33,306 bases of DNA from Candidatus Acutalibacter stercorigallinarum (GTDB lineage: Bacteria > Bacillota > Clostridia > Oscillospirales > Acutalibacteraceae): assembly GCA_019112625.1 (NCBI GenBank), contig DXIW01000001.1, forward strand, positions 1-33,306, written 5' to 3'. The notes under the pieces were generated by a model, which ran no database searches, was not told the origin of the DNA, and saw nothing but the letters and a program-made list of their open reading frames with translations. This document shows, in pieces, positions 29,091-33,306 of this stretch. Numbering within the stretch: position 1 is the first letter of the stretch; each line of letters begins with the position of its first letter. The position numbers were made by a program, and so were the translations under genes.

Positions 29091-29119
29091 TTGACTATCC
29101 CAGGTTTTTCGGGTATAAT
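29091..29119 (+). promoter_or_regulatory. Near-consensus sigma-A promoter of the tRNA-repeat transcript
   Basis: TTGACT (29091-29096) and TATAAT (29114-29119) have a 17-base spacer. The next features downstream are the tRNA-derived hairpin repeats and tRNA-Thr, with no open reading frame of note, so this promoter should drive a structured RNA. Confidence 0.88.
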
Positions 29120-29150
29120 AGCTAGGCTGGAAACAGCCCCTTGGGGCCGG

Positions 29151-29446
29151 TGCACACAGTCGTGTAGAGTTGCTCTACCGACTTTCCCCTCAGCCTCTCC
29201 CCAAACGGGAGATAATCGTCAGTTTATGCTTCTTTTGAAATATGCTGGTGTGGCTCAGTCGAGTAGAGTTGCTCTACCGACTTTTCCCCCAGCCTCTCCC
29301 CAAGCGGGAGATAATCGTTAACTCTTAGTCCCTTAGTTAGATATGCTGGTGTGGCTCAGTCGTGTAGAGTTGCTCTACCGACTTTCCCCCCCAGCCTTTC
29401 CCCAAGCGAGAGATAATCGTTAACTCTTAGTCCCTTAGTTAGATAT
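29151..29446 (+). repeat. Three ~100-bp tRNA-derived hairpin repeats
   Basis: The repeated hairpin begins at 29158, 29257 and 29358 (periods 99 and 101; the corresponding tRNA D-arm of the truncated tRNA is 102 further on). Units 2 and 3 start with the exact 5' end of the tRNA-Thr that follows (GCTGGTGTGGCTCAGTCG). In all three units the D-loop/D-stem sequence is followed by its own inverted copy: AGTCG-x-GTAGAG, loop TTG, CTCTACCGACT, an 11-bp stem with a one-base bulge. A second hairpin (CTCTC/GGGAG, CTTTC/GAGAG in unit 3) keeps pairing despite base changes. A third weak stem, TAACT/AGTTA, is found in units 2 and 3. Unit 1 lacks the tRNA 5' end. Confidence 0.85.
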
Positions 29447-29500
29447 GCTGGTGTGGCTCAGTCGGTAGAGCAGCTGATTCGTAATCAGCAGGTCGCTGGT
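29447..29500 (+). pseudogene. Truncated tRNA-Thr(CGT) copy
   Basis: From GCTGGTG (29447) the sequence follows a complete D arm, anticodon arm (GCTGA-TTCGTAA-TCAGC, anticodon CGT), variable loop and the 5' strand of the T stem (GCTGG). It then breaks off at about 29500 into unrelated sequence. No CACCAGC acceptor partner is found nearby. It is almost identical to the intact tRNA downstream up to the variable loop. Confidence 0.85.
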
Positions 29501-29587
29501 TGTCGCTAAGGGTGAACAACCGGGAAGAAACACATTGGGCCTCCAGTTGCAGTCTCAACAGGCAAACAGAATGAAAAAAGTGAATAT

Positions 29588-29663
29588 GCTGGAATAGCTC
29601 AGTCGGTAGAGCAGCTGATTCGTAATCAGCAGGTCGCGTGTTCAAGTCACGTTTCCAGCTCCA
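29588..29663 (+). tRNA. tRNA-Thr (anticodon CGT)
   Basis: A complete cloverleaf is seen. Acceptor GCTGGAA pairs with TTCCAGC, the D arm is GCTC...GAGC, the anticodon stem GCTGA/TCAGC has loop TTCGTAA (anticodon CGT), and the T arm is GCGTG-TTCAAGT-CACGT. The discriminator is T and CCA is encoded. It is the last element of the repeat transcript and is followed by a terminator. Confidence 0.96.
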
Positions 29664-29668
29664 TGAAA

Positions 29669-29703
29669 AAGTCCAGGAATCATGCGGGTTCCCGGGCTTT
29701 TTT
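29669..29703 (+). terminator. Terminator after tRNA-Thr
   Basis: AAGTCCAGGAA (29669-29679) pairs with TTCCCGGGCTT (29689-29699) with one mismatch and one G-T pair, then TTTT. It starts six bases after the tRNA CCA. Confidence 0.85.
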
Positions 29704-30110
29704 GCGTTCCCGGATTATTCTTCTTTCTGCCCGAAAAGCAGGGAAAGAAGGGGACAAAAGGTGTCCCCCCGTGCAGAAAAAAGCTCCGCAAAAGGCCCCT
29801 CCGGGCCCTGTGCGGCCCAGGAAGGCGGGTGGGGACGCCAGCTGGGGCTCGGACCCGCAGACGAGAAGAAAGTCCCAAAAACCAAAATTTCTCGGCTTGT
29901 TCAAAGCGTGTTTCTAATTTCGACATATCTTGCGTGGCACTGGATGATACAATAAAAATGGCGAAAGCCAATACCATAGCATTCCGGTGAGGTTCACACT
30001 CTGTGTGACCTCAGGCATTCATGAGCCCCCCGAATCAACAATCATTCCACTGCGGGTGGATTCCATGAACGTCCACAGTATTTGGCGCTGTGCCGGCAGC
30101 GTGGTGTGGC
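29704..30110. other. Gene-free stretch between the tRNA and the island genes
   Basis: No convincing coding frame is seen; the short open frames lack binding sites and recognisable motifs. There is one good hairpin, GAGGTT/GACCTC extended by CACA/TGTG (29989-30012), and a second possible one with CCAC/GTGG (about 30047-30060). A TACAAT box at 29947-29952 is a possible -10 but no -35 fits. If an element is inserted in the tRNA, its left end should be in this stretch. Confidence 0.5.
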
Positions 30111-30130
30111 CCTTCCGCGATGCGGAAAGG
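30111..30130 (+). promoter_or_regulatory. Hairpin covering the ribosome binding site of the sigma-like gene
   Basis: CCTTCCGC pairs with GCGGAAAGG (one bulged A) around GAT. The right arm contains most of the AAAGGA binding site used by the TTG start at 30138, so the fold could restrict translation. Confidence 0.5.
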
Positions 30131-30137
30131 AAAAAAC

Positions 30138-30521
30138 TTGAACCAAGTAGAAATCTTCTACAACGGTGAGGTAGTATCAGTGCCAAAGGAGGTTGCAGAC
30201 TTCCTGGAGCAGGATCGGAAACGGGCGGCAGCCCAGGACAAACGGGACGAGAGGCATCTTAGTAAAAGTGAGTTTGAAACGGTGCTGTCCTGTGTGACCA
30301 GCTGTGTGTCTGTGGAGGAGACCGTGCTCCGGAGCCTCCAGCTTGAAAATCTGCGGGACGCTGTCAAGGCCCTGCAGGAGGAGGACCAAAAGCTCATCTC
30401 CCTCCGCTACGACAGCGAGCTGACCATGGAGGAGATGGGGAAACTCCTCGGTGTCTCCAAAATGGCAGTCTCAAAGCGACTGAAAAAACTTCACCAAACC
30501 CTGAAAAGCTCTGTCGTGTGA
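30138..30521 (+). CDS. Sigma-70 region 4-like HTH protein of mobile-element type
   Basis: The product is 127 residues from TTG 30138, six bases after AAAGGA; an ATG at 30120 would add six residues but has no binding site. The opening VEIFYNGEVVSVPKEVADFLEQDRKRAAAQDKRDERHLSKSEFETVL matches a small protein family common on clostridial conjugative elements. The C-terminus (about 85-122: DQKLISLRYDSELTMEEMGKLLGVSKMAVSKRLKKLHQTLK) is a sigma region 4-like HTH. No region 2 is present, so it is probably not a complete sigma factor. It lies about 475 bases after tRNA-Thr and before the restriction cluster, consistent with an integrated element. The stop lies inside the terminator stem. Confidence 0.82.
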   Translation: MNQVEIFYNGEVVSVPKEVADFLEQDRKRAAAQDKRDERHLSKSEFETVLSCVTSCVSVEETVLRSLQLENLRDAVKALQEEDQKLISLRYDSELTMEEMGKLLGVSKMAVSKRLKKLHQTLKSSVV

Positions 30522-30532
30522 CAGGGCTTTTC
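30504..30532 (+). terminator. Terminator overlapping the end of the sigma-like gene
   Basis: AAAAGCTCTGTC (30504-30515) pairs with GACAGGGCTTTT (30520-30531) around GTGT, with one G-T pair. The TGA stop (30519-30521) is within the loop/right arm. Confidence 0.85.
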
Positions 30533-30581
30533 GCCCTTTTATGGGGCTGCTAAGTCATTTTCTGAACATGACAGAAAAAGA

Positions 30582-30610
30582 TTGACAAACTCTGCACTGA
30601 ACGTTATACT
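30582..30610 (+). promoter_or_regulatory. Promoter of the restriction-modification operon
   Basis: TTGACA (30582-30587) and TATACT (30605-30610) are 17 bases apart. Related sequences AACATGACAGAAA (30565-30577) and GACATGACGAAAG (30634-30646) flank it on both sides and could be operator half-sites. Confidence 0.85.
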
Positions 30611-30655
30611 ATACCTATAAAGTTATTTTTTAGACATGACGAAAGAGGTTGGAAG

Positions 30656-31243
30656 ATGAAACTTGGAGAAGTCGCATTAGTTCGGAGCGGTTTGGTTTTG
30701 TCCAGAAAGGCGGCAAAAAGTCCTTCGCCATTCCGATATTCCTTGCTTTCATTGCGGGCCATGAGTGGTGAGGGAGAAATACTTGAAGAAGAGTTGGACG
30801 TGTTTCATGCGGCAGAGCTGTTGAAAGAAGAGTATTTGACTCGTCTAGGAGACATTATTGTCCGGCTGAGCGCTCCTTACACAGCTGTGTTGATTGAAAG
30901 CAAATGGGAAAACATTGTGGTGTCCTCCAATTTTGTAATCATTCGAGTGGATGCCCAAAGGGTTGTGCCAGAGTACTTAGCTTGGTATTTGAACAGATCC
31001 TGGATTAAGCGGAAAATCTACAAGGATAGTTCCAGTAATATGTTAGGGGCTGCAAAATCCACATTGTTCAGAAAAATGCCGCTCTCTCTGCCTTCTTTGG
31101 AAGATCAGTATCGAATTGGCCAGGTGTTTTTATTAGCACGGAAAGAAAGCGCTTTGCTATTCTCCTTGGCAGAGCAGAAGAAAAAGTATTATGAGGACAT
31201 TTTAGAGCAGATGAACGATAGAACCAGGAGGAATTTGTCATGA
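30656..31243 (+). CDS. hsdS: Type I restriction specificity subunit, half-size (single TRD)
   Basis: A 195-residue protein with one target-recognition domain. MKLGEVALVRSGLVLSRK is the usual start of such a domain. GDIIVRLSAPYTAVLI, VSSNFVIIRVD, EYLAWYLNR and LPLSLPSLEDQYRIGQVFLLARKE are its typical motifs, ending in the helical spacer (LAEQKKKYYEDILEQM). Complete HsdS proteins carry two such halves in about 400 residues. Half-size subunits are known to dimerise and recognise symmetrical sites. It overlaps hsdM by ATGA, so the order is S then M. Base composition is clearly more AT-rich than in the rest of the window. Confidence 0.85.
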   Translation: MKLGEVALVRSGLVLSRKAAKSPSPFRYSLLSLRAMSGEGEILEEELDVFHAAELLKEEYLTRLGDIIVRLSAPYTAVLIESKWENIVVSSNFVIIRVDAQRVVPEYLAWYLNRSWIKRKIYKDSSSNMLGAAKSTLFRKMPLSLPSLEDQYRIGQVFLLARKESALLFSLAEQKKKYYEDILEQMNDRTRRNLS

Positions 31244-32769
31244 CCACAAAAAGAGATATTGAGCAGGTGCTTTGGAAAGCTTGTGACAGCTTCCGCGGAA
31301 AAATTGACAGCTCTCGCTATAAAGACTATATTTTATCCATGTTGTTTGTAAAATATCTCAGTGATGTGGCTCAGGAGAGGAAAGGGAATTATATCAAACA
31401 ATACGAGGGAGATATGCGCCGTGTGGAGCGAGCTATGAACCGGGAGCGGTTTGCTATGGATGAGGACTCCACGTTCGACTACCTTTATCAGAACCGGAAT
31501 GATCCGGAAATCGGTCAAAAAATCAATGTGGCGCTTAGTCACATCGAGGAGAGAAACAGTAGTAAGCTGCGCAATGTGTTTCGCGCAATCGACTTCAATT
31601 CTCAGGTGGATTTTGGAGAGGTGCGGGAGAAAAATGCCACTCTCCGCAATTTGCTTGAGGACTTTCATGGCCTAAATCTTCGTCCCAGTCAGCTAGATGC
31701 CAATGACATCATTGGTGATGCCTATGAATACATGATCGCCATGTTTGCCTCGGATGCAGGAAAGAAAGGCGGGGAATTCTTCACGCCCAGCCAGGTATCG
31801 GAGCTGATTGCCCGACTGGTGGATCCCCAGGAAAACGACCGCATCTACGACCCTACCTGTGGAAGCGGCGGTCTGCTGCTGAAAGCGTATAAGAAAGTTC
31901 CCAGCGGAAAGGTAGCCATCTACGGTCAAGAGCTTAACGCCCAGACGTGGGCTCTTTGCACCATGAATATGTTTCTCCACGGGGTAGACGATGCCCGTAT
32001 CTGGCAAGGTGATACTTTATCCCACCCCCAAAATCTGGAGGGCGACCAGCTGATGAAATTTCAGAAGGTGGTGGCGAATCCGCCGTTTAGCTTGGACAAG
32101 TGGGACAGCGGTTTCCTTTCGGAAGCGGAGGCCGACAGCAAAGGGAAAAAGAAGATGACTGCCGATCTAGATCCCTATCACCGGTTTGATTTGGGAATCC
32201 CTCCGGCCTCTAAGGGAGATTATGCTTTTGTCCTCCACATGCTTTCCAGTCTGGATGGGGAGAATGGGCGCATGGCCATTGTGCTGCCTCACGGTGTTCT
32301 GTTCCGGGGTGCTAGCGAAGGGAAGATCCGCCGCCAGTTGGTAGAGCTCAATTACCTGGATGCTGTCATTGGATTGCCCGCCAACCTGTTTTACGGAACG
32401 GGCATCCCGGCTTGTATTCTTGTCTTTCAGAAAAATCGCACTCGCCGTGACGTGCTCTTTATCGACGCTTCCGCTGAGGGCAACTACGAAAAGGGGAAAA
32501 ACCAGAATCTCCTTCGGGATTGCGACATCGAAAAGATTGTCCAGGTTTACCGCGCCCGGGAAAATGTGGACAAGTATGCCTACGATGCCAGCTTCGATGA
32601 GATTAAAGAAAACGACTTTAACCTAAATATCCCCCGGTACGTGGACACCTTCGAGGAAGAGGAGCTGGTGGATATCGACCAGGTAAAGCAGAATATCGCT
32701 GACATCGAGACGGAGTTGGCTCAGGTCCAGGCGCAGATGCAAAAGTATTTGGAAGAGTTGGGATTGTGA
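31240..32769 (+). CDS. hsdM: Type I restriction-modification N6-adenine methyltransferase subunit
   Basis: A 509-residue methylase. The N-terminal helical domain (WKACDSFRGKIDSSRYKDYILSMLFVKYLSD) is followed by the SAM-binding motif YDPTCGSGGLLLKA (motif I at 204-216) and the catalytic NPPF (280-283, VVANPPFSLDKWD). GVLFRGASEGKIRRQLVELNYLDAVIGLPANLFYGTGIPACILVF is also typical. The C-terminal coiled-coil (DIDQVKQNIADIETELAQVQAQMQKYLEELGL) should contact the specificity subunit. It is translationally coupled to hsdS. An hsdR gene is not in the window and should lie to the right if the system is complete. Confidence 0.95.
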   Translation: MTTKRDIEQVLWKACDSFRGKIDSSRYKDYILSMLFVKYLSDVAQERKGNYIKQYEGDMRRVERAMNRERFAMDEDSTFDYLYQNRNDPEIGQKINVALSHIEERNSSKLRNVFRAIDFNSQVDFGEVREKNATLRNLLEDFHGLNLRPSQLDANDIIGDAYEYMIAMFASDAGKKGGEFFTPSQVSELIARLVDPQENDRIYDPTCGSGGLLLKAYKKVPSGKVAIYGQELNAQTWALCTMNMFLHGVDDARIWQGDTLSHPQNLEGDQLMKFQKVVANPPFSLDKWDSGFLSEAEADSKGKKKMTADLDPYHRFDLGIPPASKGDYAFVLHMLSSLDGENGRMAIVLPHGVLFRGASEGKIRRQLVELNYLDAVIGLPANLFYGTGIPACILVFQKNRTRRDVLFIDASAEGNYEKGKNQNLLRDCDIEKIVQVYRARENVDKYAYDASFDEIKENDFNLNIPRYVDTFEEEELVDIDQVKQNIADIETELAQVQAQMQKYLEELGL

Positions 32770-32783
32770 GGGGGTCTTAGAAG

Positions 32784-33306
32784 ATGCAGGAAATTATCTT
32801 GGTTGTCGTTACTGCTCTAATTTCCGGATTATTGGCTACTCTGTTAACAATTTGGTGGCAAAGAAGGAATAACATCTATAACAGGAAAATGCGTATCTTT
32901 GAGACGATAATGGCAACGCGTTTTATGGTTTCCTCTGAGGAAAGCGTTCGTGCCTTAAATTCGATTGATGTTGTGTTTTACAAGAATAAAGATGTGCGTG
33001 TAGCATACCAGAATTTTCTCAATGAAACAGATAAAAAACCACCGGTTCCGCAGAGCATTGAAGATAAGCACCTAAAACTGCTAGAGGTGATGTCTAAGGC
33101 CTTAAAGCTTAAAGACATCCAATGGGATCAAATTAAGCACACATATTATCCAGAGGGACTGGCGCAGAAAATAGAAGAAGAAAATGTATTAAGGAAAATG
33201 CAAATTCAAAATGTTGCAGCCGGATTACATGATAACGAATCACAGAAGAATGTTCCTTCAAGTGAGCAATTTAATCAACAGTTGATGGCATCTGTCTTGC
33301 CCGAAC
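32784..33306 (+). CDS. DUF6680-like membrane-anchored protein (cut by window edge)
   Basis: The frame is open from ATG 32784 to the right edge, giving 174 residues so far, and begins 14 bases after hsdM with GAGGGGG upstream. Residues about 4-25 form one membrane helix (IILVVVTALISGLLATLLTIWW), followed by QRRNNIYNRKMRIFETIMATRFMVSSEESVRALNSIDVVFYKNKDVRVAYQNFLNE. This pattern resembles the DUF6680 family of small membrane proteins found in defence islands. The assignment is from memory of the family pattern, so moderately certain. Its position between hsdM and a presumed hsdR suggests a passenger or accessory defence gene. Confidence 0.7.
   Translation, partial: MQEIILVVVTALISGLLATLLTIWWQRRNNIYNRKMRIFETIMATRFMVSSEESVRALNSIDVVFYKNKDVRVAYQNFLNETDKKPPVPQSIEDKHLKLLEVMSKALKLKDIQWDQIKHTYYPEGLAQKIEEENVLRKMQIQNVAAGLHDNESQKNVPSSEQFNQQLMASVLPE

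Noticed and set aside
28871-29155. 94-residue open frame across the 88-bp repeats (minus strand)
   Set aside because: The peptide itself is repeated with the DNA period and has no start site support, so it is a by-product of the tandem repeats.
28787-29446. Possible CRISPR array
   Set aside because: Whole 88- to 102-bp units are conserved, with no alternation of short identical repeats and unique spacers, and no cas genes are nearby.
30138-30521. Complete sigma factor
   Set aside because: Only a region 4-like HTH is present; there is no region 2 for -10 recognition.

Overview
The window looks like the chromosome of a GC-rich gut Clostridium of the Oscillospiraceae type (Flavonifractor, Lawsonibacter or Intestinimonas-like). 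This placement is an inference. It rests on the GC-rich codon use, consensus sigma-A promoters, a SAM-I riboswitch before metK, a single-chain pyruvate:ferredoxin oxidoreductase, DnaD/DnaI-type primosome proteins, ThrE-type split exporters and strong AGGAGG ribosome binding sites. No rRNA gene is present to fix the species.

Layout. 1-372 is gene-free, C-rich DNA with a 90-bp-period direct repeat. 528-2628 holds two paralogous polytopic membrane proteins, the first fused to an XRE-type HTH. 2609-4021 is a SAM-I riboswitch and metK, followed by a small membrane protein and recD2. 6874-7629 is a divergent XRE repressor / small membrane protein pair with a palindromic operator inside the promoter. 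7681-9987 (minus) is an ABC exporter operon. 10130-10804 (minus) is a Crp/Fnr-family regulator, divergent from a very large PFOR gene (11074-14736). 15031-15315 is a Ser-rich lipoprotein. 15388-20087 is a plant-glycan block: a GH78 rhamnosidase with a cytidine deaminase (minus), divergent from a GH51 arabinofuranosidase with an odd zinc-ribbon ORF right after its stop codon. 20296-25254 (minus) is a chain of ThrE-type exporter halves, an RluA pseudouridine synthase, a glycosyltransferase-CsaB fusion and a second deaminase. 25398-26696 is a secreted, membrane-anchored, proline-repeat protein. 26738-28765 (minus) is a DnaI-like loader and a DnaD-like protein.

28787-29663 is the most unusual stretch. 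Three 88-bp tandem repeats are followed by a consensus promoter that reads into three ~100-bp units. Each unit carries a tRNA D-arm-derived foldback hairpin, and two of them also carry the 5' end of a tRNA-Thr. A truncated tRNA-Thr(CGT) and an intact tRNA-Thr(CGT) follow.

Downstream of the tRNA the character changes. A sigma-region-4-like protein typical of clostridial mobile elements is followed by an AT-richer type I restriction-modification cluster (half-size hsdS, hsdM, a DUF6680-like membrane protein cut by the window edge). This looks like an island entering at the tRNA. Minus-strand genes are separated from plus-strand neighbours by good bidirectional terminators at most convergent junctions.
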